From: Pseudomonadota bacterium
GTDB lineage: Bacteria; Pseudomonadota; Gammaproteobacteria; Burkholderiales; Nitrosomonadaceae
Direction: 5' to 3'
Assembly: GCA_018240935.1 (NCBI GenBank)
Contig: JAFEEV010000023.1
Location: forward strand, 1 to 22,326
DNA: 22,326 nucleotides
Both the position numbers and the translations under genes were made by a program. Below the pieces are notes generated by a model, which had not been told where the DNA came from, made no database searches, and worked only from the letters and a program-made list of their open reading frames with translations. Shown here piece by piece: positions 6,698 through 15,289 of this stretch (positions within the stretch are counted from its first letter, which is position 1; each line of letters starts with the position of its first letter).

Positions 6698-6705
6698 GAA
6701 TCAGG

Positions 6706-6735
6706 TTGTGATATTCCTAAAAAGTTGGGTATATT
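6706..6735 (+). promoter_or_regulatory. Possible uvrA promoter
   Basis: TTGTGA (6706-6711), an 18-bp spacer and TATATT (6730-6735) sit in the 66-bp gap between the divergent MFS and uvrA genes. No LexA-type CTGT-N8-ACAG box is visible, so SOS control of uvrA is not evident here. Confidence 0.3.
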
Positions 6736-6763
6736 AGCAGGTTGACTCTTACATAGATAGTTC

Positions 6764-9595
6764 ATGGAATCCATAAAAATACGGGGTGCGCGCACGCACA
6801 ACCTGAAAAACATCAGCCTCGATCTGCCGCGCAACAAGCTGGTTGTCATTACCGGTTTATCGGGATCGGGCAAATCCTCGCTGGCGTTCGATACACTTTA
6901 TGCAGAAGGTCAGCGCCGTTATGTGGAATCGCTCTCGGCGTATGCCCGGCAGTTTCTGCAGCTGATGGAAAAGCCCGATGTCGACTTGATCGAAGGACTT
7001 TCCCCGGCCATCGCCATCGAGCAAAAGGCCACTTCGCACAATCCGCGTTCGACCGTCGGCACGGTCACGGAAATCCATGACTACTTGCGCTTACTGTTCG
7101 CTCGCGTCGGCGATCCGTACTGTCCCGAACACAATATCGTGCTGACCGCGCAAAGCGTGTCGCAAATGGTCGATCATGTGTTGCAGCTTCCGGCCGATAC
7201 GCGCCTGATGATTCTTTCTCCGCTGATCGTGGAGCGCAAAGGCGAGCAAACCGATTTATTCGACGAGCTGCGCGCGCAAGGGTTCGTGCGCTTGCGCATC
7301 GATGGTGAAGTGTATGAAATCGATGCACTGCCCAAACTGCAAAAAACCAAAAAGCACACCATCGAAGTTGTGATCGATCGCCTGAAAGTATCTGCGGACG
7401 CCAAGCAACGGCTGGCGGAATCCTTCGAGGTAGCTTTGCGCCATTCCGAGGGACGGGCACTGGCGGTCGAGATGGATAGCGGTCACGAACATCTTTTTTC
7501 CGCCAAATTCAGCTGCCCGGTATGCAGCTATTCGCTCTCTGAATTGGAACCCAGGCTATTTTCGTTCAACAATCCGCTGGGGGCCTGCGCCAAATGCGAC
7601 GGTTTGGGACAGATCACATTTTTCGATCCCGCGCGCGTGGTCGCTTTTCCGCATCTCTCGCTGGCTGCCGGTGCGGTCAGAAATTGGGACCGGCGCAATC
7701 AATTTTACTTTCAACTATTAACCAGCCTGGCGCAGCATTATCAATTCGACCTGGAAACGCCGTTCGAGAATCTCGATGAATCCATCCGCGCCATTATTCT
7801 GCACGGCTCCGGCAAGGAAAAGATTCACTTTACCTATTTAACCGAAAGCGGGCGCAAACAGCAGGAAACACACCCGTTTGAAGGCATCATTCCGAATCTG
7901 ACACGGCGTTACAAGGAAACAGAATCGCAAACAGTGCGCGAGGAATTGGCGAAATATCTCAATGCGCAGGTCTGCCCGGATTGCCAGGGCACGCGCTTAT
8001 GCCAGTCGGCACGTCATGTGCGCGTAGCCGGACAGGCGATTTTTGAGATCAGCGCTTTTCCATTGAAGAAAGCCAAACAATTTTTTGATCAAATCGCGTT
8101 ATCGGGTCACAAGCAGTCGATCGCCGAGCGCATCATCAAAGAAATTTCCAGCCGCCTGCAATTCCTCAACAATGTCGGTCTGGATTACTTATCCTTGGAT
8201 CGCTCAGCCGACACGTTATCCGGCGGCGAATCGCAGCGTATCCGCCTTGCCAGCCAAATCGGCTCCGGCTTGACCGGAGTCATGTACGTTCTGGACGAAC
8301 CTTCCATCGGTTTACATCAGCGCGATAACAGCCGCCTGCTGGATACGCTCAAACACCTGCGTGATTTGAGCAACAGTGTCATCGTCGTCGAGCACGACCA
8401 GGACGCCATCCAAATCGCCGATTATGTCGTTGACATGGGTCCGGGCGCCGGTGAGCATGGCGGTTTCGTGGTGGCGCAAGGCAGCCCGCAAGAAATCCAG
8501 GAAAACGACCGCTCCCTCACCGGCAAATACTTGTCCGGCCAGCTCGCGATCCCTGTCCCGGAGCAACGCCACACCCCCGATCCTGAGCGGATGCTGCGCA
8601 TCGAAGGCGCATCCGGGAATAATCTCAAGAATGTCACGCTCAACTTGCCGGTTGGGCTGTTTGTGTGCGTCACCGGCGTTTCCGGATCGGGAAAATCGAC
8701 ATTGATCAATGAAACGCTGCATCGCGCGGTCGCCCGGCACCTTTACGCCAGCAACGCCGAACCCGCGCCTTATCAACACATCGACGGACTCGCTTTTTTC
8801 GACAAAGTGATCAACATGGATCAAAGTCCGATCGGACGCACCCCGCGCTCCAATCCGGCCACGTATACCGGGTTGTTCACGCCGATCCGGGATTTATTCT
8901 CCGGTGTGCCGCAAGCGCGCGAACGCGGCTATGCGCCCGGGCGGTTTTCCTTCAATGTCAAAGGCGGACGATGCGAAGCTTGTCAGGGCGACGGCGTGAT
9001 TAAGGTGGAAATGCATTTTCTGCCGGATATCTATGTCACTTGCGATGTCTGCCATGGCCGCCGCTATAACCGCGAAACACTGGAAATCCAGTACAAAGGA
9101 AAAAATATCAATGAGGTACTGGAAATGACGGTGGAAAATGCGCATGAATTTTTCTCGTCGGTACCGGTCGTTGCCCGCAAATTGCAAACGCTGCTGGAAG
9201 TCGGCCTCGGCTATATCACGCTGGGTCAGTCCGCGACCACATTGTCCGGCGGCGAAGCGCAGCGGGTGAAACTATCGCTCGAGTTATCCAAGCGCGATAC
9301 CGGACGCACGCTATACATACTGGACGAACCCACCACCGGCCTGCATTTCCAGGACATCGATCTATTGCTGAAAGTGCTGCACCGGCTGCGCGATCACGGC
9401 AATACCGTGGTCGTGATCGAACACAATCTGGATGTGATTAAAACCGCCGACTGGATTGTCGATCTCGGCCCGGAAGGCGGTGACGGCGGTGGACGCATTA
9501 TCGCGGAAGGCAGCCCAGAAGCGATTGCCGCCAATAACAACAGTTTCACCGGCCACTACCTGCAATCCATGCTGGCAAAAGAAATAGCGCAATGA
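6764..9595 (+). CDS. uvrA: UvrABC excision nuclease subunit A
   Basis: Full-length UvrA, 943 residues. It has two ABC ATPase modules: Walker A GLSGSGKSS at 31-39 and GVSGSGKST at 638-646, signatures LSGGESQR at 485 and LSGGEAQR at 827, and Walker B segments VMYVLDEPSIGLHQ and TLYILDEPTTGLHF. Zinc-binding cysteine pairs are present: CPVC near 251 with CAKC near 275, a CPDC near 406, and CEAC with CDVC in the second module. UvrA dimers with UvrB recognise bulky DNA lesions in nucleotide excision repair. The start MESIKIRGARTHNLKNI is the normal family start, although the ribosome site is weak. The last four bases (ATGA) overlap the glycerate kinase start, so the two genes are translationally coupled. 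The gene is divergent from MFS-ssb. Confidence 0.98.
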   Translation: MESIKIRGARTHNLKNISLDLPRNKLVVITGLSGSGKSSLAFDTLYAEGQRRYVESLSAYARQFLQLMEKPDVDLIEGLSPAIAIEQKATSHNPRSTVGTVTEIHDYLRLLFARVGDPYCPEHNIVLTAQSVSQMVDHVLQLPADTRLMILSPLIVERKGEQTDLFDELRAQGFVRLRIDGEVYEIDALPKLQKTKKHTIEVVIDRLKVSADAKQRLAESFEVALRHSEGRALAVEMDSGHEHLFSAKFSCPVCSYSLSELEPRLFSFNNPLGACAKCDGLGQITFFDPARVVAFPHLSLAAGAVRNWDRRNQFYFQLLTSLAQHYQFDLETPFENLDESIRAIILHGSGKEKIHFTYLTESGRKQQETHPFEGIIPNLTRRYKETESQTVREELAKYLNAQVCPDCQGTRLCQSARHVRVAGQAIFEISAFPLKKAKQFFDQIALSGHKQSIAERIIKEISSRLQFLNNVGLDYLSLDRSADTLSGGESQRIRLASQIGSGLTGVMYVLDEPSIGLHQRDNSRLLDTLKHLRDLSNSVIVVEHDQDAIQIADYVVDMGPGAGEHGGFVVAQGSPQEIQENDRSLTGKYLSGQLAIPVPEQRHTPDPERMLRIEGASGNNLKNVTLNLPVGLFVCVTGVSGSGKSTLINETLHRAVARHLYASNAEPAPYQHIDGLAFFDKVINMDQSPIGRTPRSNPATYTGLFTPIRDLFSGVPQARERGYAPGRFSFNVKGGRCEACQGDGVIKVEMHFLPDIYVTCDVCHGRRYNRETLEIQYKGKNINEVLEMTVENAHEFFSSVPVVARKLQTLLEVGLGYITLGQSATTLSGGEAQRVKLSLELSKRDTGRTLYILDEPTTGLHFQDIDLLLKVLHRLRDHGNTVVVIEHNLDVIKTADWIVDLGPEGGDGGGRIIAEGSPEAIAANNNSFTGHYLQSMLAKEIAQ

Positions 9596-10863
9596 ATGCG
9601 CGCGGCGTTTTGCTGGAAAGCTTCGCAGTGGCTGTGAAAGCCGCTGATCCACTGCACATCGCGCCGCAACATCTCCCCAAACCGCCTAAAGGCCGCACAC
9701 TCGTGGTTGGCGCCGGCAAGGCCGCCGCCGCCATGGCGCAAGCGGTTGAAAATAATTGGCCTTCCGATGCGCAGCTCGATGGTTTGGTGGTCACGCGCTA
9801 TGGGCACCGTTTGCCCACACACAAAATCAAAGTGGTTGAGGCCGGGCATCCGCTACCGGATAATCATGGCGAACAGGCTTCACACGCAATCCTGGCCATG
9901 GTCAGGGCACTCACAGCGGATGATTTATTGCTTTGTTTATTCAGCGGTGGAGGCTCCAGTCTGCTTGCTCTGCCCGTCGATGGGATTTCATTGCAGGAAT
10001 TGAGAGAAGTCACGCGGCAATTGCTGCGCTGCGGTGCAAGCATTCAGGAAATCAACACGGTGCGCAAACATTTGTCGGCCATCCAGGGCGGCCGGCTTGC
10101 CGCGGCTTGCAAGGCGCCTGCATTGGCTCTGATCGTTTCGGATGTGACCGGAGATGCCGCAACCCATATCGCTTCTGGGCCTTGTGCACCGGATCCGACC
10201 ACATTCGCCGATGCGCTTGCCGTGTTGGATCGCTACGATCTCGATGCGCCGCCGGCAATCCAGCAAATGTTATGCGCAGGTCGAGATGGTATTGTGCATG
10301 AGACCCCAAAACCAGGCTCAGCCATTTTTGCTCAAGTCGAAAACCGCATTATCGCCAGCGCACATGTCTCCTTAGTTGCTGCGGCACACTATTTCCAGCA
10401 TCTCGGCATCACGCCGTTGATTCTCGGCGATACCGTGACCGGGGAAGCACGTGAAATTGCCAAAAGCTATGCGGCATTCGCCAGAGAGATCCATTGCCAT
10501 CCAAACGGACTGAAAGCACCGGTGGTGCTGCTGTCCGGCGGCGAAACCACAGTCACTATCAAAGGTAATGGACGCGGGGGACGAAACACCGAGTTTCTAC
10601 TCTCGCTATTGATCGAGCTTGACGGCTTGGAAGAAGTCTTTGCACTGGCCTGCGACACGGACGGATTGGACGGCAGCGAAAACAACGCCGGCGCGCTGAT
10701 CACGCCGGATTCGTTAGCACGCGCAGAAAAACTGGGATTGAATGCTGCTGCATTTCTGGGCAATAACGATGCCTACACATTTTTCCAGCAATTAAACGAT
10801 TTGGTCATTACCGGCGCCACCTATACCAATGTAAACGACTATCGCGCCATTCTTATTCTTTGA
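9592..10863 (+). CDS. Glycerate 2-kinase, type II (GckA/TtuD, MOFRL family)
   Basis: A 423-residue protein of the DUF4147 plus MOFRL family. Seen are VVGAGKAAAAMA (38-49, with K43), LFSGGGSSLL (116-125), INTVRKHLSAIQGGRLA (154-170), and the C-terminal MOFRL motifs LSGGETTVTIKGNGRGGRN and DTDGLDGSENNAGAL. These enzymes phosphorylate D-glycerate to 2-phosphoglycerate with ATP, feeding glyoxylate- or tartrate-derived carbon into lower glycolysis; they are sometimes misnamed hydroxypyruvate reductase. The ATG overlaps the uvrA stop as ATGA, so it is probably translated from the uvrA mRNA even though the functions are unrelated. Its 3' end overlaps the convergent DUF2806-like gene by 11 bp. Confidence 0.9.
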   Translation: MNARGVLLESFAVAVKAADPLHIAPQHLPKPPKGRTLVVGAGKAAAAMAQAVENNWPSDAQLDGLVVTRYGHRLPTHKIKVVEAGHPLPDNHGEQASHAILAMVRALTADDLLLCLFSGGGSSLLALPVDGISLQELREVTRQLLRCGASIQEINTVRKHLSAIQGGRLAAACKAPALALIVSDVTGDAATHIASGPCAPDPTTFADALAVLDRYDLDAPPAIQQMLCAGRDGIVHETPKPGSAIFAQVENRIIASAHVSLVAAAHYFQHLGITPLILGDTVTGEAREIAKSYAAFAREIHCHPNGLKAPVVLLSGGETTVTIKGNGRGGRNTEFLLSLLIELDGLEEVFALACDTDGLDGSENNAGALITPDSLARAEKLGLNAAAFLGNNDAYTFFQQLNDLVITGATYTNVNDYRAILIL

Positions 10864-11413
10864 TCGAACACGCACAATCGGCCTTTTCCGCATTGTGATT
10901 GCGATCGACCTGTATCGATGACAAAAGTAATCCTTGCTGATGCCACCTTCCGATCACATATTCATAGAATGGCTGATTTCTGGGTGCTTTGAAAGTTAAC
11001 GCCAGTTTCTTGCCGCGCTCGGTTAACAATACATGCCCCAAATCCAGATAGTTACCGGCATCGGCCTGGAAACCTATTTTTGTGGGCTTACCGCCGTAAA
11101 ATAATCGCGTATGCTTGCCATAGCCTTTTTTTACAAAACCGCTATCTTCAAATACGATTAAATCCAGTTGTACAAGACGGGCAAGTGTCGAGTATGTAAT
11201 TCCCTGTTTCGTATAAATTTCATTTCTCAGATCGAAGATAAGCGGCAATGGATCACCCTGAATCCATACAAATTGACAGAGAGCTTCAAAAATCAAGCGA
11301 TCATCCGGTTGCAATGCCGACAAATCAAATATGCCTGCATTCGGAGCATCTTTTCCAGAGTGCACCGCTCTGGATGTAAAAAATTGCGCAAATGCTGTCA
11401 ATAAATTACCCAT
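10853..11413 (-). CDS. DUF2806-like protein, possibly N-terminally short
   Basis: A protein of 186 residues from the ATG at 11413; an in-frame GTG at 11419 would add two. The region LQPDDRLIFEALCQFVWIQG, then FDLRNEIYTKQGITYSTLARL, then YLDLGHVLLTERGKKLA and PFYEYVIGRW resembles the C-terminal part of DUF2806 proteins, from memory of the family. Those proteins usually carry an extra N-terminal region of 100 or more residues that is absent here, so this may be a short form or a truncated relic. No membrane segment or signal peptide. Function is unknown. It lies 36 bp downstream of the membrane-protein gene on the same strand, probably in the same transcript, and its end overlaps the convergent glycerate kinase gene by 11 bp. 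Confidence 0.6.
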   Translation of the reverse strand: MGNLLTAFAQFFTSRAVHSGKDAPNAGIFDLSALQPDDRLIFEALCQFVWIQGDPLPLIFDLRNEIYTKQGITYSTLARLVQLDLIVFEDSGFVKKGYGKHTRLFYGGKPTKIGFQADAGNYLDLGHVLLTERGKKLALTFKAPRNQPFYEYVIGRWHQQGLLLSSIQVDRNHNAEKADCACSIKE

Positions 11414-11449
11414 TCTCACATTCGGATCAAAACTCCGATTCTTCTTTCA

Positions 11450-11866
11450 TTAATTCTTATCTGTAGTTTGCGATTCTGCGGCGGATGGCTCTTTCTTCAC
11501 GACTTCTTTATCTTCTTCTACCTGTTCACTGGCTTTATCTTTTGATTTCGCGGTATCTTTCAGTTTACGGGATTTTATTTCCTTACGGATCTCATCAAGA
11601 AACGCAATATTATCCTTACGTTGTTTTTCACTCCGGTACCATGAGAAGCAAGTAACCGTCCCCATGATGATCAGTATAACGCTCATCACATCAATACCAT
11701 CAAGAAAAATAAACGCAACCCCGGTTGAAATGGCAAACGCACCTAGCAGTGCCGTCAACAACCATAATTTTGAGCCCGCCCCCGAATTCTTGCTGCGGCT
11801 CTCCCATGCTTCAAGATTATCTCGCGTACTTATCAGTTCTTCATCAGTCCATTTCTTCATGCTCAT
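11450..11866 (-). CDS. Two-helix membrane protein with charged tail
   Basis: A 138-residue protein that I do not recognise as a named family. Residues 1-32 are a hydrophilic, mildly charged head (EELISTRDNLEAWESR). Residues 34-56 and 58-77 are two hydrophobic segments joined by a very short turn (DGID), a hairpin in the inner membrane. Residues 79-138 are highly charged, rich in Lys and Glu, and probably a coiled or disordered cytoplasmic tail. GGAGAG lies eight bases before the ATG at 11866; a second ATG two codons later is possible. The gene sits between the porin terminator and the DUF2806-like gene, with which it probably forms an operon. Confidence 0.7.
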   Translation of the reverse strand: MSMKKWTDEELISTRDNLEAWESRSKNSGAGSKLWLLTALLGAFAISTGVAFIFLDGIDVMSVILIIMGTVTCFSWYRSEKQRKDNIAFLDEIRKEIKSRKLKDTAKSKDKASEQVEEDKEVVKKEPSAAESQTTDKN

Positions 11867-11958
11867 GACTGCAACTCTCCATAAATATCCATCAAGTTTC
11901 TTGAATTATAAATTTACCCCAAGAAAGAAGTGAATCAGATTTAATTTCTTACAACAAT

Positions 11959-11986
11959 AAAAAAGGCACCAATCGGTGCCTTTTTT
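11959..11986 (-). terminator. Rho-independent terminator of the porin gene
   Basis: A perfect 12-bp stem with GGCACC (11965-11970) and GGTGCC (11975-11980) around a four-base AATC loop, flanked by A6 on the left and T6 on the right. It can work in both directions. It lies 17 bp past the porin stop and separates the porin from the downstream minus-strand genes. Confidence 0.9.
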
Positions 11987-12003
11987 ACGAGATCAAAACT
12001 CTC

Positions 12004-13200
12004 TTAGAAGTTGTGACGCATACCTATATTGTAGGTGTTGCTATCTCTGAATACAGCATTTTTATCGTCGACCATTGCTCTTTGATAACCACCAAACAAG
12101 CTTGAACGCTTGCTTAGATTATGTATCAGACCAACCGTAAAGCTGCTTACTTGGCGGCTATTTGGACCGCCAGATACACTGTGCGCATGAGTCATACCGC
12201 CTTGGGCGATAAAACTGGTATTGCCCCAATCATACTGACCACCCGCAAACCAGATATTACCACTACCACCCAAATTCATTGCAGAATTACATTGCCCATA
12301 ACCATCTGCATTACCGGTAGCAGGGTTGCCTAACATAGCTGCATTAGAGCAGGTAGCTGCGCCGATTGCATTCGTAATATTTTCGTACTGGCCACTGAGC
12401 TTGAAGTTCTGATAACTCCACGAACCACCACCACGCCATACGTGCTCATTCTGCAATCCTAAAAGTTTTTGGTTAGTACCAGCATTATCACGAGAATAAC
12501 CACCAAAAACAGCTAGATTATGACCTTGATATTGCACTTCATACTTACCAGCAACCTGAAAATCCCACGCACCATCACGGCCGCCGGAATTTGCTACAGC
12601 ACCAGCATTTGTGTCTGTAGTAAGATTAAGTGCATTAGTTGGATCTAATCTATTAGCATAGCCAGGCATAAACAAAGCCGAGAAGCTGAAACCTTCGACT
12701 TTTGGCGAATCATAACGTGCAGCACTATCAACAAAGCTTTGCGCGCCAGATCCCAAACCATTAGCTGATGCTGTCATGGTACCACCGCTACCAGAAGCCT
12801 GGAGAGTCGTATAAGCAAACGGATCAATAGTCATACCACCGGCAAAATCTTTAAATGGAGATTGTACGCGACCAAACTTCAACTCACCCCAATTATCGTT
12901 TGCCAAAGCAATCCAGCGTTCCCGAGCGATACCAATAGCACCAGTACCAGTACTAAAGCCATATTCGATGTGCGCCTTAGCTTTTAGGCCAGCCCCGAGA
13001 TTTTCAGTAATATGCGCTCCCCAGCGTGAACGACCCGTATTATCACCGATCATGGCTTGGTTACCTTGGCCTTCTTTGTCAACCGTAGCATATTCCGCCT
13101 GTACACTACCAAATAGCGTTACATTTGTTCCTTGTGCTGATGCAATCATCGGAACTGCTAGTGCGCTGGCTACTGCCAACGAAATAAGTTTCTTCTTCAT
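12004..13200 (-). CDS. Outer-membrane porin (Gram-negative porin family, Porin_4)
   Basis: A 398-residue porin. The signal peptide MKKKLISLAVASALAVPMIA ends at SAQG (cleavage after A22). The mature protein starts TNVTLFGSVQAEYATVDKEG, the standard first strand of betaproteobacterial general porins. LKFGRVQSPF matches the constriction-loop entry of the family, and the protein ends in NTYNIGMRHNF with the C-terminal phenylalanine needed for BAM recognition. It probably forms a trimeric 16-strand channel for small solutes. AAGGAGA precedes the ATG at 13200. A long AT-rich 5' region and a strong dedicated terminator suggest high monocistronic expression. The central part (TCSNAAMLGNPATGNADGYG) has a loop with two cysteines (TCS and GQC) that could form a disulfide. 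Confidence 0.93.
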   Translation of the reverse strand: MKKKLISLAVASALAVPMIASAQGTNVTLFGSVQAEYATVDKEGQGNQAMIGDNTGRSRWGAHITENLGAGLKAKAHIEYGFSTGTGAIGIARERWIALANDNWGELKFGRVQSPFKDFAGGMTIDPFAYTTLQASGSGGTMTASANGLGSGAQSFVDSAARYDSPKVEGFSFSALFMPGYANRLDPTNALNLTTDTNAGAVANSGGRDGAWDFQVAGKYEVQYQGHNLAVFGGYSRDNAGTNQKLLGLQNEHVWRGGGSWSYQNFKLSGQYENITNAIGAATCSNAAMLGNPATGNADGYGQCNSAMNLGGSGNIWFAGGQYDWGNTSFIAQGGMTHAHSVSGGPNSRQVSSFTVGLIHNLSKRSSLFGGYQRAMVDDKNAVFRDSNTYNIGMRHNF

Positions 13201-13629
13201 ACAGAAGTTCTCCTTTAATGTTTAAACGACTGGGGCCGCCCTATTTTGCCTTACTACATACAGTCCGGTGGAATGCACCCCGCTTGATCGGACCTTCCAA
13301 TCTGGAAAGGTTTGATTTGATTTTGCCTCAATACAGAAACATACCGCAAGAAAAACAAGCAAGTTTTGCTAACCAAACAATAAAAATGTTGTATTCAAGC
13401 AACATACTTGTTGTTTTTCTGATGATTAATTTCAATTTTATTTTTTGATAAATTTATTCCTACTTTTCACTTCAATTAATATTGCAACCAAGCAATTTAT
13501 ATTTTCATCAGATAGCGCATAACCATGCCGTTTTTTCATGTTTTTAATCAGAAAATTTCAGTTATCATTCCTGCCAGATTCACTTCACATGATTCGAGCC
13601 TGACACCTCTCTCTATTTAAAATCTGACT
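13201..13629. other. AT-rich divergent intergenic region between porin and L,D-transpeptidase genes
   Basis: This 429-bp gap must hold the promoters of both divergent genes. A small hairpin ATGTTG (13386-13391)/CAACAT (13400-13405) is visible, but no convincing pair of -35/-10 elements for either gene. A plus-strand ORF at 13218-13448 has no ribosome site and odd composition, and I do not consider it a gene. Confidence 0.5.
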
Positions 13630-14628
13630 ATGTATAAACTTTTTTTATTCTTTTTTGTTGTATTCAGTCTAATTGCCAATTCCTCAGCTAGAACTGAAAC
13701 ATGGGTACTTCCACCTTCAGACATTGATATATTCGGTCAAATACGGACTACGCACGCCAGCAGCGCAGAGACATTACTGGATATCGCACGCCGATACGAT
13801 ATCGGCCAAATCGAGATTTTATTGGCCAATCCAAACGTTGACCGATGGCTGCCCGAAGATGGCGCAACAGTTATTCTGCCAAGCCGCTATATTATTCCCC
13901 ATGCAGAACGAAAAGGCTTGCTTCTTAATTTACCTGAGATGAGGATTTATTATTTTCCAGAGCCCAAAAAAGGCGAGAAACCAATGATCATTACTCATCC
14001 AGTAGGTATAGGCAGAATGGATTGGGTAACCCCATTGGGGATTTCGAGAATAGTGGAAAAAAAGAAAGATCCTACCTGGATACCGCCAAAATCTCTTCAG
14101 ATGGATAGAATAGCCAATGGCGAACAACCGTATCCCAGTATAGTACCGCCAGGCCCCACCAACCCCTTAGGGCGGCATGCCATGCGTCTGAGTATCGGGG
14201 GCGGGAGTTATCTGATACATGGCACAATTAAGCCTTTTGGCGTCGGAATGCGCGTTTCAGCGGGGTGTGTCCGAATGTACCCTGAAGACATCGAAGCACT
14301 TTTCGATAAAGTCCCTGTCGGCACACAAGTACAAGTCGTCAATCAACCTATTAAGCTCGGCTGGTTACTGGATTCTCTTTATATTGAACTTCATCCCCCG
14401 TTAGAAGAAGATGAGGAAAAATATTCAAATTACAAACAAATGGTAGTGACCGCCATTAATGACTTTCTCACATTAAAGAGCAGTAAGAAAAATATTCCCG
14501 CCGATTTTGAAATAGATCAAGAAGCGTTAAAACAGGCAATCATCGAGAGAAGCGGAATACCTGTTTTGATCTCTCGTTCACGTGCGCAACAATTGCACAC
14601 ACAAAACAGTCAACTAATATTGTTTTAG
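13630..14628 (+). CDS. Periplasmic L,D-transpeptidase (YbiS/ErfK type) with LysM-like N-terminus
   Basis: A 332-residue protein. Residues 1-20 are a signal peptide (MYKLFLFFFVVFSLIANSSA). Residues 40-85 (SSAETLLDIARRYDIGQIEI and LPEDGATVILP) look like a LysM peptidoglycan-binding domain. Residues 96-238 are the YkuD catalytic domain with IHGTIKPFGVG (H197) and VSAGCVRMYPED (C213), the full HxT-x-SxGCxRM signature. After it comes an extension of about 95 residues, predicted helical and charged. YbiS/ErfK/YcfS enzymes attach Braun-type lipoprotein to diaminopimelate in peptidoglycan. The next gene is a convergent Lpp/OprI-like lipoprotein and a second L,D-transpeptidase follows, which supports such a role. 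The ribosome site before the ATG is weak. Confidence 0.88.
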   Translation: MYKLFLFFFVVFSLIANSSARTETWVLPPSDIDIFGQIRTTHASSAETLLDIARRYDIGQIEILLANPNVDRWLPEDGATVILPSRYIIPHAERKGLLLNLPEMRIYYFPEPKKGEKPMIITHPVGIGRMDWVTPLGISRIVEKKKDPTWIPPKSLQMDRIANGEQPYPSIVPPGPTNPLGRHAMRLSIGGGSYLIHGTIKPFGVGMRVSAGCVRMYPEDIEALFDKVPVGTQVQVVNQPIKLGWLLDSLYIELHPPLEEDEEKYSNYKQMVVTAINDFLTLKSSKKNIPADFEIDQEALKQAIIERSGIPVLISRSRAQQLHTQNSQLILF

Positions 14629-14667
14629 AATAAGGAAGTACTACTCTTGGGTTTGTTTTTTAGCAGA

Positions 14668-14710
14668 GCACCCATAAAAAACCCCTCTAAGAGGGGCTTT
14701 TTATGGGTGC
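14668..14710. terminator. Bidirectional terminator between L,D-transpeptidase and lipoprotein genes
   Basis: A 43-base hairpin: GCACCCATAAAAA (14668-14680) pairs with TTTTTATGGGTGC (14698-14710); then one A-C mismatch; then CCCCTC/GAGGGG closes a TAA loop. The AAAAA/TTTTT block after the GC-rich core makes it work on both strands, ending the plus-strand transpeptidase transcript and the minus-strand lipoprotein transcript. Confidence 0.9.
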
Positions 14711-14730
14711 AACCATTCTCTTTCGAGAAA

Positions 14731-15021
14731 TTACTTATGCATTGCTTTCTTGAACATGCGATCAATTTTGGATTCCGTGTCCATTGACCGTCTGTTTGCT
14801 TCATCCGCGATACGCAATGCATCATTTGCTTTAGCACTAGCAGCTGCCGCTTCTGATTTAGCTGCTGCCGCATCAGCTTTAGCAGCAGCGATATCAGCAT
14901 TTACCTTATTTTGCAATTCTTCTAATTGTCCTGTGGTTGCACATCCCGTCAGCCCAATAAAAGCACCTGCAATTGCTGCCAGCGTTAACATACGAACTGG
15001 ATGCTGGATTTTCTCTTTCAT
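14731..15021 (-). CDS. OprI/Lpp-like alanine-zipper outer-membrane lipoprotein
   Basis: A 96-residue lipoprotein precursor. The signal peptide ends in a lipobox LTGC, giving lipidated C27 of the mature chain (CATTGQLEELQNKV). Residues 40-75 are an Ala-rich heptad coil (ADIAAAKADAAAAKSEAAAA and onward), typical of Lpp alanine-zipper trimers. The end ANDALRIADEANRRSMDTES followed by KIDRMFKKAMHK closely resembles Pseudomonas OprI, which ends ADEANERALRMLEKASRK, and finishes in a terminal lysine as in Braun's lipoprotein. That lysine is the residue cross-linked to peptidoglycan in E. coli. The mature length is near 70 residues. AGGAGA precedes the ATG. It lies between two L,D-transpeptidase genes. 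Being bound to peptidoglycan here is an inference. Confidence 0.85.
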   Translation of the reverse strand: MKEKIQHPVRMLTLAAIAGAFIGLTGCATTGQLEELQNKVNADIAAAKADAAAAKSEAAAASAKANDALRIADEANRRSMDTESKIDRMFKKAMHK

Positions 15022-15289
15022 TCCGATCTCCTAAGTTGTTTATTCTATTCAATACGCAGATCCACCACTATCTATTAATAGCTCCCGATACCTAAATATC
15101 GTCAGCACGGCGGAATCTTATCCGATTTTTCCCGCAAAATAAATGGCTTCAAGGACAAATTTATAAGACTCTTAGCACAAGAAGCCATTAAATATCTATT
15201 AAGTAGCTAATAAAAAAGCCATTTCACTCAGAAAGCACAATTCAAGCAATTAACAACAAACACTTCATGCGGATACTTCTCCATCGCCA

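Noticed and set aside
6698..6763. LexA/SOS box between the MFS gene and uvrA.
   Set aside because: No CTGT-N8-ACAG-like sequence is visible in the 66-bp gap.
8312..8824. Long antisense ORFs inside uvrA (such as the 170-codon frame at 8312-8824) and in the glycerate kinase gene.
   Set aside because: They are shadows of highly conserved sense genes; their translations show no domain and no ribosome site.
10871..10897. CACAAT/ATTGTG hairpin at the convergent 3' ends of the glycerate kinase and DUF2806-like genes.
   Set aside because: The stem is only 6 bp, without a T-run, and lies inside coding sequence.
13218..13448. A 76-codon plus-strand ORF between porin and L,D-transpeptidase.
   Set aside because: No ribosome site, odd composition, and it covers the porin leader and promoter region.
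14625..14900. A 91-codon minus-strand ORF covering the terminator and the lipoprotein gene's 3' half.
   Set aside because: It is a frame-shadow of the alanine-rich lipoprotein coding sequence and passes through the terminator.
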